From SAR202 cluster bacterium AD-804-J14_MRT_500m (lineage in GTDB: Bacteria > Chloroflexota > Dehalococcoidia > UBA3495 > GCA-2712585): a DNA stretch of 31,405 nucleotides. Location of the stretch: positions 1-31,405 of the forward strand of contig VEXF01000017.1 in NCBI GenBank assembly GCA_009391275.1, written 5' to 3'. Made by a program: the position numbers and the translations under genes. Position 1 is the first letter of the stretch; every line of letters starts with the position of its first letter. Under the pieces are notes generated by a model that saw nothing but the letters and a program-made list of their open reading frames with translations, searched no databases and had not been told where the DNA came from. Below, one piece after another: positions 1-8,522 of the stretch.

Positions 1-2
1 AT

Positions 3-656
3 GTAAGCCCTGAACGAACGCAGCTTTTAGAAGCATATGGCGCAGAGACCGTGTATTCTGAAGGCCGAAAAGGAACGAACGGTTCGATAGAAGTAGCAAA
101 AGAGATGATGGAACAAGATGGCGGCGAAAAATATTTTATGCCGTACCAATATGGAAACGACGCTAACCCAGGAGCTCATTACAAGACCACAGGGGCTGAG
201 ATTCTAAGAGATCTTCCGGAGATAGATGTTTTTGTAGCAGGATTAGGTACAGGTGGGACTTTGATGGGAGTGGGTCGACGATTGAAGGAACATAGACAAG
301 ATATCAAGATCGTGGCGGTCGCTCCTGAACCAGATGATACGATCCAAGGACTTAGGAGCCTTGAAGAAGGGTTTATACCCCCGATTTTAGATTTGGCGAT
401 GCTTGATTCACGAATCATGGCAAAAGGGTCTGATGCGTTCCGGGGGACCCTAGAATTGCTTCGGCAGGAAGGGATCTTCGCTGGTATCTCCTCAGGATCA
501 GTTATATGGGGTGCTATGAAGACAGCGGAAAGAATGGACAAAGGTAACATAGTCTGTTTTCTTGCGGACGGAGGCTGGAAATATCTGTCTACAGGGTTAT
601 GGACCAAAGACCCGGAAGAAATGGAAAAAGAGGCGCGTGGGAAGATCTGGTGGTGA
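3..656 (+). CDS. Cysteine synthase family protein, 5' truncated
   Basis: The C-terminal two thirds of a fold-type II PLP enzyme that would make cysteine from an activated serine and sulfide in the cytoplasm. The reading frame is open from base 3, giving a start like VSPERTQLLEAYGAE, which is internal sequence; the GTG at 51 is an internal valine. The PLP phosphate-binding loop GLGTGGTLMG and the later GISSGS segment are clear. The N-terminal part with the PLP lysine lies outside the window. CysK and CysM, or a cystathionine beta-synthase-like member, cannot be told apart from this part. The gene ends at TGA, and a hairpin at 727-753 separates it from nusA. Confidence 0.85.
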   Translation, partial: VSPERTQLLEAYGAETVYSEGRKGTNGSIEVAKEMMEQDGGEKYFMPYQYGNDANPGAHYKTTGAEILRDLPEIDVFVAGLGTGGTLMGVGRRLKEHRQDIKIVAVAPEPDDTIQGLRSLEEGFIPPILDLAMLDSRIMAKGSDAFRGTLELLRQEGIFAGISSGSVIWGAMKTAERMDKGNIVCFLADGGWKYLSTGLWTKDPEEMEKEARGKIWW

Positions 657-726
657 GATTTTATGTTGCCATGCCGAAGCCCTAATGCTATACTCCCACA
701 AATAAAACCCTACCTCGGAATTCTTT

Positions 727-753
727 AGAAAGCGGGCTGCAAACCCGCTTTCT
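727..753 (+). terminator. Hairpin between the cysteine synthase gene and nusA
   Basis: A 10-bp perfect stem (AGAAAGCGGG with CCCGCTTTCT) around a 7-base loop lies 70 bases after the cysteine synthase stop. The 3' side is only moderately T-rich, so it may be a weak intrinsic terminator or an attenuator in the nusA leader. NusA autoregulation through leader hairpins is known in other bacteria; here it is only a possibility. Confidence 0.55.
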
Positions 754-788
754 TGATTAAAGGATAAACCGGGAAGAGGGGAGCGGTT

Positions 789-2330
789 TTGAAGAGCGAT
801 TTTTTTATTGCTTTGACACAGCTAGCGGCCGAGCGACATCTCCCGAAAGAGGAGGTGTTGAAAGCTATTGAGGCTGCGTTGGTCTCGGCATTCCGTAAAG
901 ATCATTGGGGCGAAGGGGTTAACGTCTCAGTAAAATTAAACCCGAACACTGGCCAAATCACAGCTAGTGTTCTGAAGACGGTCGTGGAACAGGTTGAAGA
1001 TGAGAAGCTGGAGATCGTCTTAAAAAGTGCCAAGAAGATAGATAAAAGTGCCGTAGTAGGCGACATTCTTGAGATGGAGTCTGTTACGCATGAGGCCAGT
1101 CGTATTGCGGCTCAGACGGCTAAACAGGTAGTTCTGCAGAGGCTAAGGGAGGCAGAGCGTGAATTAGTCTATGATGAGTTCGCCAATCGAATAGACGACA
1201 TCATATCAGGAACCACGGGTCAGGCAGAACCAGGCAGAGGGATCACGTTAGAACTAGATAGAGCTGAAGCTCTTCTGACGCCAGAAGAACAAGTTCCTAC
1301 GGAGCGCTACCGCCGCGGTCAGCGGCTAAAGGTATATGTCCTAGAAGTGAACCGTAGCCCGAGAGGACCCGAGATCATTGTATCTCGCAGTCACAAAAAC
1401 TTGCTAAAACGGTTATTTGAGCTGGAGGTTCCGGAGGTCTATAACGGTATCGTGGAAATCCGATCAATAGCTCGCGAGGCGGGTTCTCGGAGCAAAGTCG
1501 CAGTTCTAGCAATGCAAGAAGGAGTTGATCCTGTAGGATCCTGCATAGGCATGAGGGGAAACAGGATCCAGAACATTGTAAACGAGCTGCAAGGGGAAAA
1601 AATAGATGTGGTGCGGTGGGATCGGGATCTGAAACGATTTATAACTAATGCGTTGAGCCCGGCTGAGGTAGTTTATGTTGAGGCCGATGAAAAAGAATCG
1701 TCGGCGGTTGTAGTAGTCCCAGAACGGCAGTTATCTCTGGCAATTGGGAAAGATGGTCAAAATGCTCGGCTCGCAGCAAAACTTACCGGATGGCATTTAG
1801 ACATCAAGAGCATGGCCGAATGGGAGGCCCTGAGAGCCCAGATAAAAATAGAACCAGAACGAGAAGTGGAAGTAGAAGTAGAAGTAGAAGCGATTCTAGA
1901 AACGGTTGAACCAGGACTAGCACCGATAGGTGTGGATCCTTTGGAAGTTGAATTAACGGTTGAGATGGATGTGGCGGAAACGGGCGAAACTAACGGAGCT
2001 ACACCTGAATTAGATGAACCGGTTTCCCCACTTCTCGAAGATGCGCTATCAGATTTGATATCTCAAGAAGCGGCAGAAGAAACTGCAGTTGTTGTAGAAG
2101 ATGCTCCTGTTCTTAGTCTGGAAGAAGGGTTTGCAGCACTTTCGTTTGATCAGTCTGCGCAATTTGAAGAAGAAAAGCCGGTAGAAGTGTTGCATCTGAC
2201 CCCTGACGCCGGCAAAATCCGATTTGCTGAAGATATTCTTGAAGAATATAGAGGCCCTGCACGCACCAGAAAGGGAGGGGCCAAAGCAGGAAACCGCGGG
2301 AAACGAGGGGCTAAAGCTCGTAAGCGGTAG
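789..2330 (+). CDS. nusA: Transcription termination/antitermination factor NusA
   Basis: NusA binds RNA polymerase and nascent RNA and modulates pausing, termination and antitermination. The 513-residue product has the polymerase-binding N-terminal domain (about 1-130), an S1 domain (about 140-205, with SRSHKNLLKRLFELEVPEV) and two KH domains (about 220-345, with GSCIGMRGNRIQNI and LSLAIGKDGQNARLAAKLTGW). The start is TTG, preceded by a GAGGGGAG ribosome site. After residue about 350 comes an unusual acidic extension of some 140 residues, containing an alternating Glu-Val run encoded by a hexanucleotide-like repeat (about 1864-1890), and then a very basic Lys/Arg/Gly tail. It heads the nusA-infB-rbfA-truB cluster. 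The usual upstream rimP is absent. Confidence 0.96.
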   Translation: MKSDFFIALTQLAAERHLPKEEVLKAIEAALVSAFRKDHWGEGVNVSVKLNPNTGQITASVLKTVVEQVEDEKLEIVLKSAKKIDKSAVVGDILEMESVTHEASRIAAQTAKQVVLQRLREAERELVYDEFANRIDDIISGTTGQAEPGRGITLELDRAEALLTPEEQVPTERYRRGQRLKVYVLEVNRSPRGPEIIVSRSHKNLLKRLFELEVPEVYNGIVEIRSIAREAGSRSKVAVLAMQEGVDPVGSCIGMRGNRIQNIVNELQGEKIDVVRWDRDLKRFITNALSPAEVVYVEADEKESSAVVVVPERQLSLAIGKDGQNARLAAKLTGWHLDIKSMAEWEALRAQIKIEPEREVEVEVEVEAILETVEPGLAPIGVDPLEVELTVEMDVAETGETNGATPELDEPVSPLLEDALSDLISQEAAEETAVVVEDAPVLSLEEGFAALSFDQSAQFEEEKPVEVLHLTPDAGKIRFAEDILEEYRGPARTRKGGAKAGNRGKRGAKARKR

Positions 2331-2529
2331 TAGAAGAACTATCTCGCGTGGTGAGGGAAAGCGAACCAGGTAGGGATCGGATATGCGCAACACCGAGTTG
2401 CCACACATCGTAAAAGTCGTTGGGCAGAGCGCGGCTGGTGTGATTTTTAAAGGGGTTCACGTGAATCGATATTGAAAAGTGGCTGAGTTAATCTTGGTAA
2501 AGAAGTGAAGCCGTAGGAAGCGAAGCAGG

Positions 2530-4359
2530 ATGACAACGAATAAAGGAAGAATAGCAGAGGCAGAACGCCAAAATACCGACCAACCCGAACGCAAAGATGC
2601 AGATCGGAAGGTCGGGAAAGAACTTGTTCTTCCATCCACTTTGTCGGTTAAATATCTAGCCGACTCGATGGGGGTGGATTCAGTAGAAGTAATTAAACAA
2701 CTGATGAGGAACGGTATAATGGCCGCCATTAACCAGGTGATTGATTACGATTTAGCAGCCTTAGTCTGTCCGACTTTCGGATTCACAGCCAAGCCAGAGG
2801 GAAAAGCAGAAAGCGTTTTATCCAGAACTCTTGAGCAGATGGAAGCGGCAGATAAGTCGGAACTGAAGGCAAGGGATCCCATAGTAACAATCTTAGGTCA
2901 CGTTGACCATGGCAAAACGACATTGCTCGACACAATACGTAGTAGCAGGGTTACAGACGGTGAAGTGGGTGGCATAACTCAGCACATCGGGGCTTACCAG
3001 GTGCAATACAAGGATAATAAGATTACATTCCTCGATACTCCTGGGCACGAGGCATTCACTGCTATAAGAGCCCGAGGCGCAAGTGTGACTGATATCGCAG
3101 TATTAGTTGTTGCAGCGAATGACGGTGTTATGCCGCAAACTGTAGAGGCGATAAATCATGCAAAAGCTGCCAATCTCCCACTGGTTGTCGCCATTAACAA
3201 AATGGACATGCCGGATGCTGATCCAGATACCGTAAAAAGACAATTGACAGAACACGAGCTTTTAGTGGAGGAATGGGGCGGTGACGTGATAGCAGTGCCG
3301 ATCTCGGCTAAAGATAATATGGGAATCGACGATCTATTGCAGAATATTCAGGTGGTTGCTGAAATTGGGGAATTAAAAGCGCACTTTGATAGGCCCGGTA
3401 ACGGGACAATTATTGAAGTGCAGCTTAACCGCAGCAAAGGCCCCTTGGCCACGGTTTTGGTTCAGAATGGGGTTGTTAGGGTGGGTGATAGCGTAGTAGC
3501 AGGTGGAGCTTGGGGTCGAGTTCGAGCAATGGTCAATGATCTTGGGGAAAGAATAAAAGAAGCTGGGCCGTCGGTACCAATAGAAATCCTGGGATTTAGT
3601 GAGCTGCCTCAAGCAGGGGATGCGTTTTACGTAGTCGGCAATGACCGCATTGCTCGAGCAGTAGTAGACGAAAATCTAGAACGGCAACAGCAAGAACGAA
3701 CCATGGCACGAGTGATGACGTTAGAAGATGTTGTGACACGGATAAATAGTGGGGAAGTCAAAGAGCTTAATTTAATCTTGAAAGCAGATGTCCAAGGCAG
3801 TGTAGAGGCAGTTAAGAGCTCTTTGGAACGACTGGATAGCCCAAGTGCTAGAGTGAATATACTACATGCCGGAAGCGGTGCCGTGAATGAGAGTGATATT
3901 CTTCTCGCCGGTGCGTCTGATGCCATTATCTTTGCGTTTAGTGTAGGTGCGGAACCTAGCGCCGGGTTGGCGGCTAACCGAGGTGCGGTGCAAATTCGAA
4001 CTTACGATATTATTTACAAGCTGATTGAAGATGTAGAAGCTGCGTTAAAGGGAATCTTAGATCCGGTACATCGTGATGTGATAATCGGTAAGGCGGAGAT
4101 AAGGGAAGTGTTCGGAGCTAAACGTCGCGCCAAGGTTGCGGGCGTATTGGTAACGGAAGGAAGATTCGCACGAGAAGGATTTATAAGGGTCCTCCGGGAT
4201 GGGGAACTAGTATATAACGGCTCAATCTCGAGCCTGCGCCGGTTTAAAGATGACGTGAATGAGGTTACATCAGGGCTAGAGTGTGGCATAGGTGTGGAAG
4301 GGTTTGATGCGTTCGTGGAAGGGGATTTGCTGGAGGCTTTCCGGCGCGAGCGGACTTAA
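2530..4359 (+). CDS. infB: Translation initiation factor IF-2
   Basis: IF-2 is the GTPase that brings initiator tRNA to the small ribosomal subunit. The 609-residue protein is a short form with little N-terminal extension. An IF2_N domain (about 33-85) is followed by the G domain with G1 GHVDHGKT (123-130), G2 GGITQHIG, G3 DTPGHE (169-174), G4 NKMD (223-226) and G5 SAKDNMG. The EF-Tu-like domain II and the C-terminal IF-2 domains complete it. It starts at ATG 2530 after an AAGCAGG ribosome site. The 199-base gap after nusA holds no recognisable ylxR or L7Ae-like gene, which commonly sit there. rbfA follows after 62 bases. Confidence 0.97.
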   Translation: MTTNKGRIAEAERQNTDQPERKDADRKVGKELVLPSTLSVKYLADSMGVDSVEVIKQLMRNGIMAAINQVIDYDLAALVCPTFGFTAKPEGKAESVLSRTLEQMEAADKSELKARDPIVTILGHVDHGKTTLLDTIRSSRVTDGEVGGITQHIGAYQVQYKDNKITFLDTPGHEAFTAIRARGASVTDIAVLVVAANDGVMPQTVEAINHAKAANLPLVVAINKMDMPDADPDTVKRQLTEHELLVEEWGGDVIAVPISAKDNMGIDDLLQNIQVVAEIGELKAHFDRPGNGTIIEVQLNRSKGPLATVLVQNGVVRVGDSVVAGGAWGRVRAMVNDLGERIKEAGPSVPIEILGFSELPQAGDAFYVVGNDRIARAVVDENLERQQQERTMARVMTLEDVVTRINSGEVKELNLILKADVQGSVEAVKSSLERLDSPSARVNILHAGSGAVNESDILLAGASDAIIFAFSVGAEPSAGLAANRGAVQIRTYDIIYKLIEDVEAALKGILDPVHRDVIIGKAEIREVFGAKRRAKVAGVLVTEGRFAREGFIRVLRDGELVYNGSISSLRRFKDDVNEVTSGLECGIGVEGFDAFVEGDLLEAFRRERT

Positions 4360-4421
4360 TGGGCAGGGATGTGGTTGGTCTTGCCGGGATGTAGATATGT
4401 GGCCTAAAGAAGAGCTCCCTG

Positions 4422-4820
4422 ATGAATAGGCGGACTTTAAGAGTCAACGAGCTTTTGCGGCAAGAAATCAGTGTAGTGTTGCAACGAGAGATCCGTGATC
4501 CGCGCCTTCGGGCCTTAATTACCGTAACCAAAGTGGAAACCGCTCCAGATCTTAGGCAGGCGAAAGTATATATCAGTGTTATGGGGGATTCTTCTAAAAA
4601 AGCTGAAGCTCTACAGGGGCTTACTTCTGCCAAAGGTTATCTCAGGCGTTCGATAGGTGAAATTTTACCGCTCCGGCACGTTCCTAGCTTGAGCTTTGTG
4701 TTAGATGATACGTTGGAGAAGGGAGAAGTGGTATTCCAAGTAATGAACAGACTGGCTGAAGAACAAGCTAGGACAGGCTCAGAAGATAACGACGTCGGAC
4801 TCAGAGGTGGAGATGAATAG
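4422..4820 (+). CDS. rbfA: 30S ribosome-binding factor RbfA
   Basis: RbfA assists late maturation of the small ribosomal subunit. The 132-residue product shows the family pattern: an N-terminal RTLRVNELLRQEIS helix, then IRDPRL and TVTKVETAPDLRQAKVYISV, and a C-terminal PSLSFVLDDTLEKG. These are the diagnostic segments of the KH-fold RbfA family and the length is normal. It is translated from ATG 4422 and overlaps or abuts the next gene, truB, which argues for translational coupling in one operon. Confidence 0.95.
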   Translation: MNRRTLRVNELLRQEISVVLQREIRDPRLRALITVTKVETAPDLRQAKVYISVMGDSSKKAEALQGLTSAKGYLRRSIGEILPLRHVPSLSFVLDDTLEKGEVVFQVMNRLAEEQARTGSEDNDVGLRGGDE

Positions 4821-4830
4821 GGAGGATGTG

Positions 4831-5757
4831 GTGGTCAACGGCTTCCTGGGTTTGAATAAGGCATCAGGAATGACGTCTATGGATGTTGTGAGAGTTGTGA
4901 AGAGACTTACGGGGATGCGAAAGCGTGTAGGCCACGGGGGGACATTGGACCCGCTAGCTGAGGGAGTACTCCCCATATGTTTCGGTCAAGGAACGAGGCT
5001 TATGGAGTATTTGATAAACAAAACGAAGGAATATTCCATGACGATTAGGCTGGGGGTGGAGACCGATACATATGACGCAGAGGGTGTAGTAGTTGAAGAA
5101 CGTGATGCCTCAGGTATTACGAAGGAAGATGTAGAAATTGCAATACGCTCTTTCCGAGGAACATTTTTGCAAAAACCACCAATGCATAGTGCGCTTAAGA
5201 AAAATGGACAGCGGTTGTATACCCTTGCACGTAAAGGTGTTGAAGTGGAATTAGAGCCGAGACAGGTGGAGGTTTACAGCCTAACCGTTGAAAGCTTTGA
5301 GGATTGCTTTGTTACGATTCGTGTTGAATGTGGACGCGGCATGTATATGAGATCCTTAGCGCATGATTTGGGCCAGGCGTTAGGATGCGGAGCTCACGCT
5401 AGCAACTTAATCCGGGAAAAAGCAGGACCGTTCGTACTCGAAGAGACGGTTACGATAGAGCAGCTGGAGGAGGCGAGTGAATGTGGGCGGTGGCAGCAAT
5501 TGCTTAAACCAATGGATTTACCTGTGTTGCATTTAAAGAGCATCGTCGTTGGATCTGGGGCAGAAAAATATCTTCGAAACGGACAGCCTGTGTCATTGGG
5601 GCATCGAGGCTTGTACGCAGGGCATCTTGAGAGCCACCGGGCATACAGTGAGGATGGGAGGTTCTTAGGGGTGATTCGATTTGATCGTCCGCAGAATATT
5701 TGGGGGCCGGTGAAATTGTTCCGCACGGCTGAACCTTCGCCGTTTGCGCCTAAATAG
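4831..5757 (+). CDS. truB: tRNA pseudouridine(55) synthase TruB
   Basis: TruB converts U55 of the tRNA T-loop to pseudouridine. The motif GHGGTLDPLAEGVLPICFG contains the catalytic aspartate of the TruB family. The later YSMTIRLGVETDTYDAEG and CGRGMYMRSLAHDLG segments also fit, and a PUA-like C-terminal region follows. The frame is open from GTG 4807 and has an ATG at 4813, overlapping the end of rbfA. I prefer GTG 4831: it has a GGGAGG ribosome site five bases upstream and gives the typical MVNGFLGLNK start. It is the last gene of the nusA-type operon and converges on the PHP gene. Confidence 0.94.
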   Translation: MVNGFLGLNKASGMTSMDVVRVVKRLTGMRKRVGHGGTLDPLAEGVLPICFGQGTRLMEYLINKTKEYSMTIRLGVETDTYDAEGVVVEERDASGITKEDVEIAIRSFRGTFLQKPPMHSALKKNGQRLYTLARKGVEVELEPRQVEVYSLTVESFEDCFVTIRVECGRGMYMRSLAHDLGQALGCGAHASNLIREKAGPFVLEETVTIEQLEEASECGRWQQLLKPMDLPVLHLKSIVVGSGAEKYLRNGQPVSLGHRGLYAGHLESHRAYSEDGRFLGVIRFDRPQNIWGPVKLFRTAEPSPFAPK

Positions 5758-5776
5758 AGTTAGGCATCTAGGCGGG

Positions 5777-6437
5777 TCAATCATAACCTAACTTGGTAAG
5801 TAATTTCTTAGGATTCAAAACTAACAAAGTGTGCGTTTGGTTGTCGTCCAAACCAGCACCTTTTGCTATTTTTAGGCTTAGGTCAGGGCGAAGTAAATCT
5901 TCTGGACCATGGGCATCAGAGTCTAATAACAACTGGGCTTCTTGGCTAAGGGCTGTGCTGGCAACATGCCCATTGGATAGACTATGTCCTTGTCTTGCGG
6001 TAAGTTCTATAAAGATATGTTGTTTTTTGGGCCAACATCGCTTCTTCTTGTGTCAATAAGCCTGGATGGGCGAGAAGGTCAACAGAGCCAGATCGTAGTG
6101 CTGCTAAGTTTGTGCCGGGTTCAACGGGTTCCACGATAGTTTCTCCGTGTACATTTACGAGACGTGCTCCCAACCCCTTCGCCTCTTTTGCGACTAGGTC
6201 TATATCGTCTTTCGGGACGTGGGTAATTTCGACCCCGGGTATTGCAAGGATATCCCAGCGGCTGCTGGCGCGTTTGGTGTCCTTCACCAATGTTTTAACC
6301 ACATACTCTAAGTTACCGTATCCAACGTGATCCGTTATTGCTATGACCTTATATCCTTGTACGTGCGCACGACGTACGAGTTCTATGGGAGAAAGGACTC
6401 CGTCACTAAGAAAAGTGTGAGTATGAAAATCGTACAT
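5777..6437 (-). pseudogene. PHP-domain phosphoesterase, frameshifted
   Basis: PHP proteins are metal-dependent phosphoesterases; this type resembles small histidinol-phosphatase-like members. The first frame (6437 down to 5982) has HTHTFLSDG, ITDHVGYGN, PGVEITH and LLAHPGLL, the expected metal-binding motifs. At a run of six T on the plus strand (6023-6028) the frame is lost. Reading resumes one base over with ELTARQGHSLSNGHVAST and DSDAHGPEDL and runs to a stop at 5777-5779, for about 220 residues in all. One extra A in the coding strand explains it. It may be a true frameshift, programmed slippage or a homopolymer sequencing error. All motifs are intact if the frame is restored. It lies convergent to truB. 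Confidence 0.8.
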
Positions 6438-6563
6438 TCTTTATATCCCTGAATTGGTTGAGGATAGCATTGGTGCGATCCGTTATCAACGAACGCAAAT
6501 GAATGATCCAATCTCGTTGAAAGGGGTATGAGGGCCGGGCTACAATAGGAACCGATAATAATT

Positions 6564-6641
6564 GGGCCGTTAGCTCAGCTCGGTTAGAGCACCGGACTTT
6601 TAATCCGGGTGTCCAGGGTTCGAATCCCTGACGGCCCACCA
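6564..6641 (+). tRNA. tRNA-Lys(UUU), element attachment gene
   Basis: A full cloverleaf: acceptor GGGCCGT/ACGGCCC, D-arm GCTC..GAGC, anticodon stem CCGGA/TCCGG around loop CTTTTAA (anticodon TTT at 6599-6601), T-arm CAGGGTTCGAATCCCTG and an encoded CCA (6639-6641). The 3' half from 6596 on is duplicated at 17714 and 20870, so this tRNA is the integration target of the neighbouring element. The tRNA remains complete, as usual when the element supplies the 3' end. Confidence 0.96.
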
Positions 6642-6717
6642 ATTTTACGCACGAATCGTGGTCTTTCCCCAAGGGTAAAATTCGGGGAAGGTCATTTTGC
6701 CGACATTTTGCCGACAT
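6596..6717 (+). other. attL: tRNA-Lys 3' half plus integrase arm sites
   Basis: Bases 6596-6658 are identical to 17714-17776, and similarity continues with gaps to about 6755, inside the integrase 3' end. The shared core starts at the anticodon loop, typical of tyrosine-recombinase crossover in tRNA genes. Two overlapping copies of CATTTTGCCGACAT follow at 6693-6706 and 6704-6717 with an 11-bp period. The same paired motif recurs at the far end (17576-17597), as expected for arm-type binding sites. Confidence 0.8.
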
Positions 6718-6722
6718 CAGGA

Positions 6723-7868
6723 TCAGATTGATCGTTGAACCCGGGTCATTGCCGATGCAAAATCCTTCACTGCTTGTTCCTGTAAGCCTGGTACCACGTG
6801 ACTATATGTATCCATAGTAATGGCGAAAGAAGAGTGGCCCAGCCGTTCTTGCACTACCTTCGGATTAGTCCCAGCCTGAAGCATCATCGTAGCATGGAAA
6901 TGCCGGAGATCGTGAAGCCTGATATGAGGGCGCCCGATCCGTTTACATAACTGTTTAAATGTTCGGGTTAACACTGAGGGGTCGAGAAGACCCCCGAGGG
7001 GCCCAGGGAATACCAATCCCCGGGGTTTATACGCTTCTGCGAATTCCATTTCCTGTAGCAATTGAACCCCGCGTAGTTCTCGAAGAGTGCTAACGGTCTC
7101 TGGATCTAGCGCAATGGAACGACGGCTCTTGGCAGATTTTGGCGGTTGCAATACTAGTCCGTGTCCCTTGAGACGCTGGAGAGATTGGACGATAGATGCC
7201 ATGGCATTGGTGAAGTCAACATTCTTCCATGTTAGCCCGAGTGCTTCTCCCCTCCGGCACCCCGTATAGGCCATAAATTGGAACACTGGATGATAGTTTG
7301 TTCGTTTGGCAAGCTCCAGAAGCTGCAAGACCTCGTCGGCGTCGGGTGGCACAAGTTCTGGCCGACGAGTTTTTGGAGGATCGATTGTCGCAACCACATT
7401 CCGATGGACCAATCCCCATCGCATGGCGTGCTTTACGGCTTCCCTGAGCACAGCGTGGACGTGACGGACGCTGCGTCCCGACAATCCGGCTGCCAACAAG
7501 TGGGATTCCATGGCTTGAACGTCGTTAGGTGAGAGCTTTGATAATGGTATATGGCCAATCGAAGGAACAATGTGTAGACGCATATCGCTCTCATATCGCT
7601 CCGCCGTACGTGGACGAGTGTTTGGTAGGACGTAATCTCTTATCCAGCGTTCTAGCAACGCACCAACGGTAATCTTGCCTGTATCTACCGGAATACCTTT
7701 GTCCAATGAAGACAACAGCTCCCGTAGTCGACGCTCAGCCTCTGCCTTGGTACCTTTCACCGATAGAAACTTTCGAAGCCGCTTACCGCTTGAGTCTCGT
7801 CCCATGTCCACGGTAAGTTCCCATGACCCCCTACTTCGTCTTCTTATACTCCCCTTCATTATCGGCAC
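6723..7868 (-). CDS. int: Tyrosine-type site-specific integrase
   Basis: A 381-residue phage-type integrase. Residues about 5-60 form an arm-binding domain (KGSIRRRSRGSWEL...), about 65-160 the SAM-like core-binding domain, and about 170-375 the catalytic domain. The catalytic set is visible: Arg205 in YTGCRRGEALGL, His319 and Arg322 in HDLRHFHA, His345 in LGHSS and nucleophile Tyr355 in MDTYSHV. Its 3' end points at tRNA-Lys with the attachment core 80 bases away, the usual layout for self-integration. Putative operator repeats lie upstream at 7883-7921. The second copy at 23538 lacks this upstream DNA. Confidence 0.95.
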   Translation of the reverse strand: MPIMKGSIRRRSRGSWELTVDMGRDSSGKRLRKFLSVKGTKAEAERRLRELLSSLDKGIPVDTGKITVGALLERWIRDYVLPNTRPRTAERYESDMRLHIVPSIGHIPLSKLSPNDVQAMESHLLAAGLSGRSVRHVHAVLREAVKHAMRWGLVHRNVVATIDPPKTRRPELVPPDADEVLQLLELAKRTNYHPVFQFMAYTGCRRGEALGLTWKNVDFTNAMASIVQSLQRLKGHGLVLQPPKSAKSRRSIALDPETVSTLRELRGVQLLQEMEFAEAYKPRGLVFPGPLGGLLDPSVLTRTFKQLCKRIGRPHIRLHDLRHFHATMMLQAGTNPKVVQERLGHSSFAITMDTYSHVVPGLQEQAVKDFASAMTRVQRSI

Positions 7869-7873
7869 CTCTT

Positions 7874-8065
7874 GAGTATATCAGCATCATTATAACAGTA
7901 ATAATGTTACGAAGCATCATTGTTGCGGTTAAACATCGTCTATAATAAATGTACCTGCTACCCTTGATTTTGGGAGGCGCGTGCAATGGAATATGTTGGT
8001 TTCTCTATAATGGTTGTGTTCCTTATAAAAAGGGATCTGACAAAACAGGTGCAAGGTAACGATTA
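7874..8065. promoter_or_regulatory. Control region upstream of integrase
   Basis: An AT-rich gap between the divergent integrase and the small zinc-finger gene. It holds two direct copies of AGCATCATT (7883-7891 and 7913-7921, period 30) and between them an inverted repeat TAACA-7-TGTTA (about 7893-7910). Spaced direct and inverted repeats beside an integrase suggest repressor or Xis binding sites. This is inference; no promoter box was assigned with confidence. Confidence 0.4.
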
Positions 8066-8287
8066 GTGGCAGAGGAGCAAATTTTACCGAGCGAGATTGC
8101 GAGGGCGTTAGCCGCCAGGCGCCGTAAGGTAACTGGCAACTGTATGCAGTGCGGTGCTTCATTCGAGGGCACTCTAAAGCGTAAATATTGTTCCCCCAAT
8201 TGTGCAGCAGCGGCTTACAGGGACCGCAATAGAGATGAGATCAACCGAAGACGACGTTCTCATTACCGGGTTAAGCAGGAAGACTAG
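8066..8287 (+). CDS. Small zinc-finger protein
   Basis: A 73-residue protein with CMQCGASFEGTLKRKYCSPNC, a four-cysteine zinc-binding pattern, followed by AAAAYRDRNRDEINRRRRSHYR, a basic helix. Such small Cys4 proteins are common in phages and mobile elements, where they probably bind DNA or replication partners; no exact function is claimed. The start is GTG 8066, with AAGG about a dozen bases upstream. Its 3' end overlaps by 17 bases the 3' end of the convergent HTH gene at 8271-8522. It is the only plus-strand gene in the left module and lies opposite the integrase. Confidence 0.6.
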   Translation: MAEEQILPSEIARALAARRRKVTGNCMQCGASFEGTLKRKYCSPNCAAAAYRDRNRDEINRRRRSHYRVKQED

Positions 8288-8522
8288 TTCCCGTCCCACG
8301 AGGATGGGCAGCGGTAATTCTGTAGACCGACGCCCTCGAGATCTTGAACCGATTGGCAACGGATGTGACTGATTCTCCGCTTCTAACCGCGTCCAAAACT
8401 TTTTGTACGGGAACCTGAAGCCTCGGCCTTCCCGTGGCCTTGCGGTATAGCTTTCCACCGCATGTAGGGCACCTGGCATTAGCCGATGTCATAGTACCCA
8501 CACCCGTCTGCTTTGATGTCAT
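8271..8522 (-). CDS. Resolvase-type helix-turn-helix protein
   Basis: An 83-residue protein with a CPTCGGKLYRKATGRPR head and then VQKVLDAVRSGESVTSVANRFKISRASVYRI, a helix-turn-helix like the C-terminal domain of Hin/resolvase recombinases, but with no catalytic domain. It probably binds DNA within the element. The head has only two cysteines, so a full zinc site would need a partner. Its start (8522, or the internal ATG at 8492) overlaps the end of the primase gene (stop at 8479), suggesting coupled translation. A degraded recombinase is an alternative. Confidence 0.6.
   Translation of the reverse strand: MTSKQTGVGTMTSANARCPTCGGKLYRKATGRPRLQVPVQKVLDAVRSGESVTSVANRFKISRASVYRITAAHPRGTGTSLPA

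Larger units (their letters stand above)
1..7873. repeat. Left arm of a 7,873-bp inverted repeat
   Basis: This segment is the reverse complement of 23533-31405. Every gene in it recurs with an identical translation at mirrored positions (x pairs with 31406-x). Identity stops just upstream of the integrase start: after the shared CTT at 7871-7873 the left arm continues G, while the other arm continues A on the corresponding strand. The arm holds the cysteine synthase part, nusA, infB, rbfA, truB, the PHP gene, tRNA-Lys and integrase. Absence of divergence suggests a very recent duplication or, more likely, one sequence used twice by an assembler or copied by an amplification chimera. Confidence 0.95.

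Noticed and set aside
2383..2475. A 31-codon frame from ATG in the nusA-infB gap
   Set aside because: Too short, no family match and no clear ribosome site; considered as a ylxR remnant but the key CxxC and GRGAY motifs are not visible.
5793..6059. An 88-codon plus-strand frame
   Set aside because: Antisense to the C-terminal, frameshifted part of the PHP gene, whose DSDAHG and GHSLSNGHV motifs are convincing.
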